DNA of 64,000 nucleotides, taken from the NCBI GenBank assembly GCA_031771865.1, contig JASISA010000003.1, positions 676,060 through 740,059 of the forward strand, in the 5' to 3' direction. Source of the stretch: Nothophaeocryptopus gaeumannii (lineage: Eukaryota > Ascomycota > Dothideomycetes > Mycosphaerellales > Mycosphaerellaceae). The translations under genes and the position numbers were made by a program. The notes below the pieces were generated by a model. It ran no database searches. It saw nothing but the letters and a program-made list of their open reading frames with translations, and was not told the origin of the DNA. Positions 31,237 to 42,076 of the stretch are shown here, piece by piece; position 1 is the first letter of the stretch; every line of letters starts with the position of its first letter.

Positions 31237-31586
31237 ATGAGCATGGCACTCGCTCCTCAGGCGCTGAAGCTCGTCCTCACGCCACAAGAGACTCCTTCTC
31301 CCTTGGATCATGGACCTCAGGGCTGCTCAGAAAGAGCAACCACAGAAGGCGATGTAAGTATAACGTTCTCCTCCAAGCTTCTCCAGTTTCGCAACTTTCA
31401 CAACAGTACAGAGAGGGCTTCATCGTTGCGGCGAGTAATCCGGATTTCTGTGTGACTGATTTAAATAGGCATGGGGGTGTGAGAGATCCGAGAGACGGAG
31501 CGAATTGTTTGATCATGGCGGCGACTGGTAGCAAGGAGAATGTGCATGGGTGGATGATTGATGAGACGGGAGTGTTGGCTTGGTAG
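31237..31586 (+). CDS. Small hypothetical two-exon gene (98 residues)
   Basis: A GTAAGT donor at 31354 and a TTTCACAACAG acceptor ending at 31406 join two frames in phase. The protein runs from MSMALAPQALKLVL to DETGVLAW. The second exon (FIVAASNPDFCVTDLNRHG, then GANCLIMAATGS) looks coding but matches nothing I know. It lies tail-to-tail with the SDR gene. It may start further upstream at an ATG at about 31048. Confidence 0.35.
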
Positions 31587-31634
31587 GTAGTGCTGCACCT
31601 TCCTTTATCGATTTCAAGCTTGGCATAGTCATTC

Positions 31635-32513
31635 TTATGCGTGCGCCAAAAGCCACCCTCCGTCAATGACCAATGTTGACCCCGTTACGTATCCGTTGCA
31701 AGCGAAATTGAGGACTGCTTGTGCATAGTCCTTTGGCTCACCAGCACGACCAAATGGAATTCCCCAGCCATCCTGTCTCCGGAAGTGCTCCTTCTCTCGA
31801 GCAGAATCTCGCGCAATTGGAGTCATCTCTGATGGGAAGTAGCCAGGAGCCATCGTGTTGACCCGCACTTCGAGCCCGGGTCGCTTGAGGTCCACTGCTA
31901 GCTGCTCGGTAAGAGAGATCGTCGCGGCCTTGGCAGCATTGTACGAAAACTGCCCGTTCTGGCTCTCCTTCGTGATGCCGGAGATGGAGGAAACATTGAG
32001 GATGGATCCAGCCTCCGAATACTCGTGATCTCTTGCAGCGACAAGGAGAGGTAAGAAGGCGGCTGATGTGAAGTAGTAGCTCGCAACATTGATCTTGTAT
32101 ACGTTCAGCCAGTCGTCGAAAGTCTGATTGTTCATCATGGTCTTGCTGATCTCTGCGACGCTTCCTGTTGGTGCGCCTGAGGGCCCGTAGTTGACAGATG
32201 TGATGCCTGCGTTGTTGACCAGTAGGTTGACATATTTCTCCTTCTCCGAGATGAACTTGACACCCTCTTCGATGCTTTGCTTGTCTGTGCAGTCCATTTG
32301 GAGAGCAACTATCGAGCCGCCGCTGGCTGAGTCGGTGAGCTCAGCATCCTTGAGCTTTTCTTTCCGTCGCCCAGTAACGTAGACCTTGACTCCGTTTGCT
32401 GCGAGAGCTTTTGCTGTAACAAGGCCTAGTCCAGTCCCGCCGCCTGTTACGATGGCCACCCAGGCCTTGGTTTTGAAAAGGGAAGCCGCGGAGAGCTCAC
32501 TCAGGTCCGCCAT
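31635..32513 (-). CDS. Short-chain dehydrogenase/reductase
   Basis: A single exon of 292 residues. Classical SDR features: cofactor loop TGGGTGLG at 23-30, TGRR at 47-50 (Arg suggests NADPH), NNAG at 100-103, Ser 175/176, and catalytic Tyr 191 and Lys 195 in YNAAK. The C-terminus DYAQAVLNFACNGYVTGSTL with IDGGWL is that of the RhlG / 3-oxoacyl reductase-like group, whose usual role is reduction or oxidation of beta-keto/hydroxy groups. The nearby thiolase and AKR on the same strand suggest related acyl or aromatic breakdown, but this is context only. Confidence 0.92.
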   Translation of the reverse strand: MADLSELSAASLFKTKAWVAIVTGGGTGLGLVTAKALAANGVKVYVTGRRKEKLKDAELTDSASGGSIVALQMDCTDKQSIEEGVKFISEKEKYVNLLVNNAGITSVNYGPSGAPTGSVAEISKTMMNNQTFDDWLNVYKINVASYYFTSAAFLPLLVAARDHEYSEAGSILNVSSISGITKESQNGQFSYNAAKAATISLTEQLAVDLKRPGLEVRVNTMAPGYFPSEMTPIARDSAREKEHFRRQDGWGIPFGRAGEPKDYAQAVLNFACNGYVTGSTLVIDGGWLLAHA

Positions 32514-33350
32514 GGTATGAAAGAATTGGTGTTGTGTTGAGGAGCCCTGACTGTTTGTTCTGCTTCTTCAACTCACCTTTATCTTTAAACTTACATGTGC
32601 TGCGCCGGATAAATACAGCGCATTCAGTGCCCACTTTCTACAGTGGACGTTCTGATTCGACAGCCGCCAGCGGAGTTCCTCCGTGCAACCCAGATGTGGA
32701 GGGTGACTGTCCCCCTTCCACCTGTCACACTTCTTGCTGCTGTCCGCTCATCCGTCCGACCCCAAACTTGTCCTCGACAGGACGAAACAGTGTCGACAAC
32801 ATGAAGGCGCCTGCGGAAGAGTGGCTCGGTGTAAGGTGCAGTCTTGGTGGATGGAAGCCCAGGAGATTTGGTCGAAAACTCAACGGGGATTCAGGTTCAA
32901 GGCGAGATGAGGTCAAATGTCTTGACTGAGCCAAGGATCGTTTGCGAGTGAATGATCATCACGTGGTTCGAGCTGCAGCGCGACTCCAACTTCCAGGCAA
33001 AGTCTCAACCCACTGTAGATACTTTTGCGTCACCGCTCACATTCCATTCCATTGCGATGCGCCGGCGACCTCCTTGCTTGCTCCCATATGTGTATACACC
33101 TAATGTACCATGGGACAAACCCTGAATCAAACTTGTACTGCCGCTGCGCAACCTGCTTTCCCGGCACCGCCTTATAGCCGCTCGTCCCCTCGTCCCCTCG
33201 TATACTCTCGCGATTTCGCATATGAAGACAACGGGCCTATCATAGTGCTACCGATGCGCATGGCTGCTTTGGACATTACCAGCGCGAGCGCAAAGACTTT
33301 TGCCGAGTGAGTCCCTCTGTCCTTGGAGGGGGAACGTACATGGGGCCGAG
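32514..33350. other. Divergent promoter region between SDR and BTB genes
   Basis: About 840 bases. A plus-strand frame (33110-33310) ends beside a GTGAGT donor-like site but does not splice in phase to the BTB exon, so I treat it as chance. Confidence 0.5.
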
Positions 33351-34157
33351 ATGGGCGTGCGCATGAAGACAGATGCGGAAAATGGCGTCGATGAAGGGTA
33401 CACAACAGGGTGTCAAGCGGAATATGATGCTAAGACCTTGCGCAAAAGGTTGCTTTCTGGCGAGACGATAGACATCTTCGTTGGGCCCGAGCGAAGGCAT
33501 TGGAGCTTGCACCAACAGCTTTTGCGCCATCATTCCGACTACTTCGACCTCGAGTTCAATGGCCACGAGGTCCCGAATAAGGACGCGCAGAAGCTCGAGC
33601 TCCCGCATGACGATCCGGTTGGCTTTGAATTGCTCGTGAAATGGCTTTACCAGGGCATTCTCGAGGACAGCTCGCAGCGCACGACCGACGAGGCGAAGTA
33701 CGAGTACGCAGTTGCTTGTCACAATCTATGGCTTTTATGCGACAAGTTTGACATGGTCCGCTTGAAGAATTTGGCAATGGACATGTACCGGAAGTGCTTG
33801 AACGAGAGCCAGCTGGTCCCTGATGCAGAAGAGATCAACGAGATATATCGCAAGAGCCCGACCAGCAGTCCTTTTCGCAGCTTGATGGTCAGGATCGCGG
33901 CGCGACAGATCATGGATCCTGAGATCGAAAGAGACGCAGAGGCCTATCGCAAGTGCTTCGAGGACAATGCCGACTTCGCGGTCGAGATGGTGAGCGCAGT
34001 GCGCCAGATGTCTGGTGGCATCCTCTTCAACGACCCAACTCGCGGGGACGTATGCGCCTATCACGATCATAACGATGTGAGCGGCTGCCCGATCCAGGGC
34101 AAGGGCAAAGCACGAGCTCCGAAAGTGAATGGTCAAGGTACGAAGGATAAGGGCTGA
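33351..34157 (+). CDS. BTB/POZ domain protein
   Basis: 268 residues from the first ATG. The BTB fold covers about residues 30-140: LLSGETIDIFVGPERRHWSLHQQLL (the first strands), HHSDYFDLEFNGHE, KLELPHDDPVGFELLVKWLYQG and CHNLWLLCDKFDMVRLKNLAMD. The C-terminal half has the pattern of fungal BTB proteins (YRKSPTSSPFRSLMV) and ends in a short basic tail. BTB domains dimerise and often bind cullin-3 ligases. No second domain is seen. The stop lies two bases before the next candidate start. Confidence 0.88.
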   Translation: MGVRMKTDAENGVDEGYTTGCQAEYDAKTLRKRLLSGETIDIFVGPERRHWSLHQQLLRHHSDYFDLEFNGHEVPNKDAQKLELPHDDPVGFELLVKWLYQGILEDSSQRTTDEAKYEYAVACHNLWLLCDKFDMVRLKNLAMDMYRKCLNESQLVPDAEEINEIYRKSPTSSPFRSLMVRIAARQIMDPEIERDAEAYRKCFEDNADFAVEMVSAVRQMSGGILFNDPTRGDVCAYHDHNDVSGCPIQGKGKARAPKVNGQGTKDKG

Positions 34158-34158
34158 G

Positions 34159-34995
34159 ATGCTGGTGACGGGCCAGGCTGGAAACAACACATGCTCATCA
34201 TATCAAGGTTCTCGATACGTTCGATATGAGCGATCCCTCTCACCCCCTCCAATTCCTGAGCTCTCGACAGAGAAGCGAACGCCCAGGAAGCTGAGAACCC
34301 CGTTCAAGTCGCCAATGACCACTGCCGAGCAGGATCCTCCTACCACACCAAAGAGCCTCCCGTCCAAACTCAACGGACCTGGCTCGAAAGTCGCTACGAG
34401 GCCTGCGCCAAAACGATCTGCTTCCGACAACAGTACGCCCTTCGACGACGACCAACTGGACAAGCAGGATTCCAATTTGCAGCCAGGACTGGTATTCACT
34501 GTACCCAGCTCAAGAGTAGAATCTACTGGCTCGGCACGTCATTCTGCACTTCAGCCTCGGAGAGGTCAAAAGATTCTTCCGCAATCACCGATTCGCGTCT
34601 CCACACCGAAGCCACCATTGCATGGTGGGACAGTCACTGATACAAGCAGAACCGCGAGCTCCGATGCAAACCCGAAAGTCTTGGACAAGCCAGCGTCAGC
34701 GACTGAGCGCAACCGGCAGCTGTACAAAACGCCAGTGAATGGGATCGAAAACAGCAGTCAAACTCAACGACCTCACTCGACTAATTCTCGAAAGCGCAAG
34801 ATCGCAGATCGAACACCCAGGAAGCTGCGAGAGAAGCAGCCACCTACCGTCGCTCGTTCGATCGGGAGCGCAGGCAGTGCTAGTAGTAGGGCAGACAGCG
34901 TCGTTGGTGGGCCGAGAAAGCTAAGAGTGCACAGCATTGTCAGGCGGCTCAATAGCGCTTCGAGCCTGCATTCCGAGGAAGGAAAAAGCGTCTGA
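34159..34995 (+). CDS. Basic, low-complexity nuclear-type protein with PRKLR repeats
   Basis: An open frame of about 278 residues in another phase directly after the BTB gene. The protein is Ser/Pro/Arg-rich and disordered, with a motif PRKLR three times (TPRKLRTPFK, TPRKLREK, GPRKLRVH) and a RKRKI nuclear-signal-like patch. Composition and repeats look coding rather than random. The start is uncertain: it could be 34159, a later ATG (34318), or an exon spliced from elsewhere. No known domain is seen. Confidence 0.5.
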   Translation: MLVTGQAGNNTCSSYQGSRYVRYERSLSPPPIPELSTEKRTPRKLRTPFKSPMTTAEQDPPTTPKSLPSKLNGPGSKVATRPAPKRSASDNSTPFDDDQLDKQDSNLQPGLVFTVPSSRVESTGSARHSALQPRRGQKILPQSPIRVSTPKPPLHGGTVTDTSRTASSDANPKVLDKPASATERNRQLYKTPVNGIENSSQTQRPHSTNSRKRKIADRTPRKLREKQPPTVARSIGSAGSASSRADSVVGGPRKLRVHSIVRRLNSASSLHSEEGKSV

Positions 34996-35411
34996 TGTGC
35001 CGAGAATAAAGGTCACAGCTTATACAAGTTTCGCTTGGAATCAAAAGAGGCTTGGGGCTCTAGTCTGCCAATGACGCTTAGTGAAAGCGTTTAGAATTAC
35101 GCTCGACGCCTACGATGAACTTGTCAGAAGAGCCACCCATCGATATGCTCAGTCGGAGGCATGACTCGTGGATGGTCGTAGAAGAGGCCGCCCGGCGCCC
35201 CCAACCAGGGATGAGCATAGCGATCCAATTGATACGCATTATCTCCCTCGACCGGGCCAATTCGCAGCTATACAGCCTTGTTCGTCAGTCGTCAGACATC
35301 TGCGTCTCCGCCTTGCTGCTGCTATCCACTGCAACGAATGCCGAATCTTGCGCCGAAATCATCGCAAGTGCAAACTTTCATCCCGCCCAATAGCCACTCT
35401 GAGCGGCCGGA
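34996..35411. other. Intergenic, no gene seen
   Basis: About 415 bases between the basic protein and the NLR-like fragment; nothing recognisable. Confidence 0.5.
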
Positions 35412-35426
35412 ATGCCACAAGAGGCT

Positions 35427-35768
35427 ATGCGAAAACGAGCAGCGGAGGACGTTGACCTCGAGAACCGGAATGCGAAGAAGAGGAGGACGAGAAGAACGAG
35501 TGACCCGCAGTGCGTGTCGGACACAAGTGAGCATGTCAGGACCATCTCGGATGGAGATGAAATGCAAGAGACCTCGTGTTTGCAGACGTATGGATATATA
35601 ATCACTCCAGGTCAGGCGCGCGCGCACTGCGGCAGCGTTGTCGTGCCCGGTAATATACAACATTACATCGTCGATGAGTCTGTTCCCACTCTGCTGCAAG
35701 AAATCAGCACACAACTTGTGCAACGAATGCTGCATCGAGCCCCAAGGATGACTCAAACGCTTGCTTGA
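35427..35768 (+). CDS. Orphan N-terminal segment resembling fungal NACHT/NLR-like proteins
   Basis: 113 residues beginning MRKRAAEDVDLENRNAKKRR, a highly basic lead, followed by TYGYIITPGQARAHCGSVVV. I recall this order (basic nuclear-signal lead, then a TYG-x-ITxxGxARxHxG motif) from the N-termini of many Dothideomycete NACHT-type NLR-like proteins, where it precedes the LRFEQxDxR-type helical block and the NTPase. Here the frame stops soon after the motif and I find no P-loop downstream. So it is either a short stand-alone protein or the remains of an NLR gene. The match is from memory. Confidence 0.4.
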   Translation: MRKRAAEDVDLENRNAKKRRTRRTSDPQCVSDTSEHVRTISDGDEMQETSCLQTYGYIITPGQARAHCGSVVVPGNIQHYIVDESVPTLLQEISTQLVQRMLHRAPRMTQTLA

Positions 35769-36486
35769 TGTTATTTCTACAGGCTATCACTTGCTCAATA
35801 TTCCTTCTCGCCATAGTCGAACGAGCATCGAGGATGGTGCTCTGTCTCCTGAACGCAATCCCAGCACGGATTTTCGAGAATCATGCTACGTTCGAAGACA
35901 TCGTCCCAGGAAGACCTTGACTGACCCAGTCATTTGGTTCGCATTTTAGCGTTCGCTCTCAGCCTGCTATGCGGAACCGTGTCTCCAGTATTGCGTCAGT
36001 ATCCAAGTACTCAAGACCGAGCATGTTAGAAGCTACTCCAGAACTCAATTTAAACATCCTTGGAGATGACCTTTCAAAAGTCGAGAATAACAAGAATACG
36101 GACTATACGGAACGAACAAGCATACGGTCTCTAGATACCTAGCAATCTCGCAAGTCGGCCGACAGATTGGGCGAACCCGCAGCATCTTGATGAGCCGTCT
36201 TTACCCTTGGGCTCAGACTCTGCTTTCCAAGAGAGGGAATGGAACATTAATTTCAGCCTTTGCGCTTCTGAATCAACCTCCGACTGGTCATTGATGCCCC
36301 TTCCATTCGAGGATCCTGTTCTGGTGTCCTCCGCCTCCCACGTTATAGAGCGTAGAGGATGCTTCTCCCGCGCATCAGACGTACAATGAACTGGCCGCTC
36401 GTCTGAAAGATTCTTCCTACAAGCATGAACATGATTATTTTCGCGGCGATGTACTGACAACGGTCTTCTGATCTCTAAGAAAGTGT
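35769..36486. other. Downstream flank of NLR-like fragment; no gene seen
   Basis: Short frames only; I looked for a NACHT P-loop (GxxGxGKS/T) in the plus frames and saw none. Confidence 0.45.
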
Positions 36487-38323
36487 CTATCCTCCTGTCG
36501 ACCCAATTTTAATCAACGCCGCCGTTCTCTCCGCCAACGCATAAACCGTACTCGATGGATGCCCACCCATCTGAAAAGGAATTACGCTCGCATCACAAAC
36601 CCTCACATTCGACGTCCCATATACCTTCAAATCGCCATCAACAACACCGCCCCATTCTCTCGGCAACATAGCAGCACTACCCAGCGGATGCCAACCTGCT
36701 CGGAAATTATCCGCATAATACGCCTTCCACGCATCATCACTCGCATCTGTCGGGATCGTCTCCAAACCTGGCAGAGTCTCAATACCATTGGTCTCATTCT
36801 TCAACGGCTCGGTTGCGAAGAAGCGACGATTGAAACGCGCGGCGGCGATGTAGATGTCCCAGTCGTATCCGAGCATGAACCAGTTGGGATCGATGTTGGG
36901 GTGAGATCCGGCGATCTCTGCGTTGCCGCCGGAGATGTGCACGTTTCCGCGGCTGAGGGGGATCAGAGGCCAGAATTCGAGGTTTAGGGAGGTGGCGTTA
37001 AGTCTCTGGCCGCTGAAGACCTCGACGGCTGGTACATTGGCATCGAAGATTGCTTCGTACTGGATTTGCAGCGACAGCAAGATTTGGTCTGCGGAGAGAG
37101 AGCCGTTGATGCGCTTCGACACTGTCTCCGCGTAGTCCGGTAGAGACGAGTTGATTCGTCTTTGGACCTCGTCTGCGGCGTCTCCAAAGATATCGTCGAA
37201 TGTGAGATGCATGAGGAAGTTCGTCGTAATCTCATCGCCGACATGCTCAGGAAACATGATTGTCGAATTCGGATTCCTGTCGAAGTAAATGTTTCCCTGA
37301 GCTTGATCTTGCAGGTTTTCGCCAACGCCGGGCAGATCAATCTTAGTCGGAATACTGTAGTTTCTGAGAATTTTTGGGTTACCGACGCCGGAGAATTCGA
37401 GAATGGTTGGAGAACGGTAGGCTCCCGCGGACAGGATGACTTCTCTCGTCACTTTGACTGTCTTTGTTGCGTCAGCGGTCGCAATTCTGACCCCACTGGC
37501 TTCCAAGTCACCGCTGCTCGCATGACTCCAAGCGATACTCAGACACGAGGTCTCATCAATGAGCTCCAGATTGGGTCGACCAACAGCCGGAAGGTAGTAC
37601 GCCTCCCTCGCCGACTCCCTAAGCTGCTCCCTTTGTCCCTCAATTCGATACGTGCCCGGGTACGTTGAAAGACCTCGCGCATCGCCGCCGTTGAAATCAA
37701 CGTTGACATCGATGCTGAGACTTGCTGCCGTTTTCTTGAGTATGTTCCAGTAGTCTGGAATGGGAGTCGCAGGAAACGACGTATTCACTGCTCCGCTGAA
37801 GCCGTGATAGTCTGCATTGATGGTTTCACCTGCCTCCTGCTGTGCATCGCTTGGCGCTTTGATCGATTCGGATGATTTGTAGAATGGCAAAAGTGTGGAC
37901 CAGGACCATTTGGCATTGTTGACCCGGCCCCAATCATCGATTGAATGCGAATTTGGGCGTGAGTAGGCCTTCCCTGTGAACCGTCTTGGGTCAGTAGCCT
38001 GTTGCTTAATATCTTTGCAAAGACGCACCATTGACTTGACTCGAGCCTCCGACTGTCCTTCCAGCTGGCAGGTCCTGAACTCTCCCCTCGGCGTAGATCT
38101 GTGGTACGCTATGGTAGTCCCAGTAGGCAGTCGTCCCATTGACGCCGGCTTCAATGATCAAGACTGTCGTGTCGCTATCCTCTGATAACTTGTTTCCCAA
38201 AGCGAGGCCTGCGGTACCTCCACCGCAGATGATATAATCGTATGAAGATTTCGACTGAGCGTATGCAGCTGTAACGATAGTGAGTGTCGCAAAAACCGAT
38301 CGAAACGTGGGAATGTACGGCAT
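36487..38323 (-). CDS. Secreted GMC oxidoreductase (FAD-dependent alcohol oxidase/dehydrogenase)
   Basis: Two exons; intron 37974-38028 (GTGCGT ... TTCACAG) restores GGSSQVNGKAYSRP, giving 593 residues. A signal peptide (FATLTIVTAAYAQ) is followed by the FAD-binding CGGGTAGLALGNKL at about 33-46, IEAG at 57-60, and the GMC signature LSAGAYRSPTILEFSGVG. The two active-site histidines are His 527 (WHPLG) and His 570 (GGHPSST). Many N-glycosylation sites are present. Relatives include glucose oxidase, aryl-alcohol oxidase and choline dehydrogenase-like enzymes; the substrate is open. The start at 38323 is chosen for the signal peptide; upstream in-frame ATGs extend it without purpose. Confidence 0.93.
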
Positions 38324-38981
38324 GACGAAAGTGAATTCCACGAACCTCATGGAAACGACTGACAAAACAGTCCAAGCACCGACCTCTCTTTGCAAAACAG
38401 CGACATCCATCTTCATGTATCTCACTCCCATCGCCTAGACCCCAGGATCTGATTAAGATCCGGAAGCCCACGGCTGTTGAGTGGTCCCCACGCTACCGCC
38501 ATCGCCCATGTCGGTGCACCAGGTATCCCCAGATATAAACTTTATTGAAATGTGAAGTCGTCCTGATGAGGTAGGATCAAGGTGGGTAATTTGTCGGATG
38601 CGGAGCGCTTGTTGCTACGATCCGTCTGTCAAGGCCGTTTTTAGACATACCTTCGTCTGCAATCTCGGCTCAATTCGTATATTGAGTGTCCGGGTGATTC
38701 GACTGCCAGCTGCCGAGCTGCCAACCTACCGCGAGCATGCGTACAGGGTAGTAAGGGTTTGAGGCTAGTAAACTGTACGCATTACGCAGTCGACCAATTT
38801 CCCTACTGCGCCTGTCAGTGTCCGTGTAACCCGCTGTTCCCCGTGCGTACCATATGAGCACATCAAGTAAGCGTCGTCTTGGTCGTGGAAGGCAGTCGGA
38901 GGTATCTCCTAAATATCTGGGCATCCCATACTGCTGCATACGTCACGCAGTGCGATGTGAAAGGCGCACGGAATCGCGAAG
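38324..38981. other. Promoter of the GMC oxidoreductase
   Basis: About 660 bases with no supported gene. Confidence 0.55.
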
Positions 38982-39818
38982 TCAATGGTCGTCCCTCTCA
39001 AACCACGCTTTGCAAGCCTCCTCGTGCTCCACGAATCTCGTGTCAAATCCGATGACCCTCCCGTACAGATCTCCGTCTTCATCAATTTTCGTCAGGAACT
39101 TCCACACCCCAGCCCACACCAGATCCGCATAGCCCACCTCCTTTCCTTCCAGGTACGGCCCCTCCGGATACTCCCCCAGCATATGTGCCATCTCTTTTAA
39201 AACGGGATCGCTTTTCTTCCAAGCAGCCTCACCTCCGAACTCTGGATGATCCCTCAAATCGTACATACTAGCCCCACCAAACAGTTTCGATCGTTCCTTA
39301 TGATACCATTCTCGGTCTTTGTCTGGAAGGAGCCAGTCGGCTAGACGCCACATGTTAGGAATGGCGAGAGCGAGAAAAAGTCGGTCGATGCAGTCTTGTG
39401 CACGTTCTGGGTACCCATTCTCTTCTGACTTCGAGAGTCGTAGGCTCGGATAGTCGGGTGCCGGATATCGCTCTTCGAGGGCTTTGGCTATGAGACGAGA
39501 TTCCATCACGCGAGTACCATCTGAAAAATTGACGGCTGGCACTGAATAGGCAAAGATACAGAGATCGGGGTCGTTGGGTTGCATGCCATAGGAGATGAAA
39601 CGTTCATGGAGTTCGTGGAAGCCAATCCATTCGGTGCGGTAGGGCAGGCTTTTGTAGTTGAGCATTGAGCGGGCTGAGAGGTATCAGTCGTTGATACGAG
39701 CTAAGAAGAGAAAAATTATGGCAAGTATACCTTTCCAAGCATTTGGAGAGAAGCAGGCCGGATGGTCGTCTTTGGTTGGTAAATCGTACAGGATGATCTC
39801 TTCCGATGCATTGCTCAT
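38982..39818 (-). CDS. Glutathione S-transferase-like protein
   Basis: Two exons; intron 39674-39730 (GTATAC ... CTCTCAG) gives 259 residues from the second ATG (five more if the ATG at 39833 is used). The N-terminus IILYDLPTKDDHPACFSPNAWKARSMLNY is the thioredoxin-like start of fungal GST-like proteins, with SVPAVNFSDGTRVMESRLIA as the SNAIL/TRAIL-type glutathione motif. A helical C-terminal domain (YLEGKEVGYADLVWAGVWKF) follows. Related proteins act in detoxification or as beta-etherase-like enzymes. It lies next to oxidoreductases and a transporter. I cannot confirm a catalytic Ser or Cys. Confidence 0.85.
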
Positions 39819-39833
39819 CTCGCCGGTACGCAT

Positions 39834-40230
39834 GTTACTGGTTTCTTCGAGAGAAAAGGTAGTTGAGACGCTGCGGCTGTCTTATATTGATGCGTGACGT
39901 CTCGTGCAGTCGCTTTCGGGGGTTCAGCAAACAGCTAGGTTCGCGTTACCTTCAGATCCACAGCTGAGCAATCCTGCAGGACCCAACCCTATTCCAGCGC
40001 TAAGAACCATAGTCATTCCGAGGTCAGCTCCAGTACTGGCAGTATGGCGACAATGCATGAATCGCATAGCTGTATGTGCAGTTCGTAATCCAGGCTTTTC
40101 TCCAGTGCCAGGAATCCCAGGCCCCCTTTGTAATAGTTCACATTGATGGAAAGCTCGAGTTTTCGCACCCGTGTCCATACGTCGTCTTAGCGAATACGCG
40201 GCTCTCACTGACATTGCACATCCAGATACT
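39834..40230. other. Promoter of the GST-like gene and 3' flank of the sugar transporter
   Basis: About 400 bases; no gene seen. Confidence 0.55.
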
Positions 40231-42076
40231 TCAATCGTCCTGGTCCACATCCAGGCACAATCTCTGCCTCTCGTCATTGTCTGCAACGCTTCTCTTCCCG
40301 CCTCCACATAGCCCTGCGAGCTTGCCTCTCACGAACTGCCTTGTAGGAACGTCGAAGACATCGTCCAGTTCCTGAAGCGTCTTTTGTTTCGTTTCCGGCA
40401 CAAACAAGAACACGAATACCCAGGCGACCAGATTCAAGAATGCGTAGAGCAGGAAAGCGCCCATGCTTCCAAGCGCACCCAAGAGAGCCGGAAATGTGAG
40501 ACTAAGGACTGCTGCAAAGACGTTCGTCATCGCCGTGGCTGATGAGGCACCGAGTTCGCGATGAGAAAGAGGAAACACTTCTGCTGAGTAGGATGCCGGA
40601 ACGGGTCCCATGCCTGGAGAGTAGAGCAAGCAGAAGATGTAGATCATGGAGGTTGTGATACCGATTCGGAGACGCTCGTCCGTGGCAGAGAAGCCCAATC
40701 TAGACAGAGAATTGTCAACGTGTCGGTGATTGTAGGAGTGTATGGCCAACTTACCCGGCGACCGCCAATGCGGCTGACATTGGAGGCAACGTCCAGAGAA
40801 GCAGGCTTCTTCTTCCAAGGGTGTCCATCGCCCATATAGCCGGCAGTGCTCCCACGAAATTCATAAGACCGAAAATAGTTGAAGCAAGCTCAGCAGCGTA
40901 GGTAGAAAAGTTGGCTTCGACAAAAATGTTCGACGAGTAGAATGCTATGATGTTGATCCCACACAGCTGCTGTGCCAGCATAGTCGTGTACGCAGCCAGT
41001 GTTGCACGGCGTATTCGGGAGGCTGTGAACAGCTCTATGAGTGTCTTGGTGAAAGAGCGTAGATGGTCTTCGTTTTCACGCTGGCCCCGCTGAAGGTAGG
41101 CCGTCAACAAGTCCCTGGACGCTTGGATATCCGAGTTTCTGAGTCTACAGAGACTGCGAAACGCTGCCTCGAACCGTTCGCCGTGCTTGATGTACCACGC
41201 AGGCGATTCCGGACAGATGAAGGCCAAGATGAGAAGCGGTATAGTTGATACGGCCGGCGCTGCCAGCATGGCTCTCCATCTAGTCGATCCAAATGCCTGG
41301 GCGTGGTTGTCAATGAGAAGATTCGCCAGAAACCCGATGAAGATTCCAAGAGCACAGAACATCTGCCAAGCTACACTCAATCCGCCTCTGATACTGGCGG
41401 GCACACTTTCTGCGAGGAACACGTTCGCCGAGCTACTCACGATCCCGAGGCCGACGCCCAGCACTAGTCTCCAGAGCAAAAGTAGCTGCCAGGTGCTGGC
41501 AGCTGCTCCTGCCACATTGCCGAGCAAGCAAACCGTTGCCCCAATGAAAACAGCCCCCCGTCTTCCAAACCGATGATTCAGCGGCGCCACAAGCCAACTC
41601 CCCAGAAGTCCGTTGGAAAGGTAGATCGCGGCATTGATGAAGCCGACAAAAAGCGTATCATGTAGAGACTTGGATCCTATGTTCAAGAGCGCAGGATAGT
41701 ACAGATTTGCACCATTCATGGCCACCTGTGCCCAGCCTTGTCCGATGGAAGCCAGACCCGTCAGGATGATAATGAGCCACATCTGCAATGGCTGACTCCA
41801 TTTGTGTGATTTTTCGCGTCGGAGAGCGTGGAGCTCATCCTTGGTAATGCCAGGAATGTCTTCAGGTATAGATGTATGTTTGACGAGGAGGGCAGCTCGT
41901 TGTAGAGGGTCGATCTTGTGTTCCAGTCCGTATTTCTCGGCAAACGTGGCGGCGACGTTTGTTGACACGTCTCCCTCAGTCGCGTCGAGCAGAGCGTCGT
42001 TCTCCATTGTTGCAGCGTGCTCCAGACCCCAAATTGTGAGATTAGCCACATTGATTGGCCTGATGGGGACAAGCAC
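40231..42076 (-). CDS. MFS sugar transporter (lactose-permease / hexose type)
   Basis: Two exons; intron 40700-40754 (GTAAGT ... GTCTAG) joins MSAALAVAG to LGFSATDER in phase, giving 596 residues. Twelve helices and the sugar-porter signatures are present: GRRGAV after helix 2, ESVPASIRGGLSVAWQ, PESPAWYIKHGE at the end of the first half, QQLCGINIIAFYSSNIF, GRRSLLLW, and the C-terminal PETKQKTLQELD. The substrate is likely a mono- or disaccharide or related polyol. The start may instead be the in-frame ATG at 42007, which gives a more usual N-terminal length. It is on the same strand as the GST and GMC genes. Confidence 0.9.

Noticed and set aside
33110..33310. Upstream exon for the BTB gene
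   Set aside because: The GTGAGT donor at its end does not join the BTB frame in phase with any good ac­ceptor.
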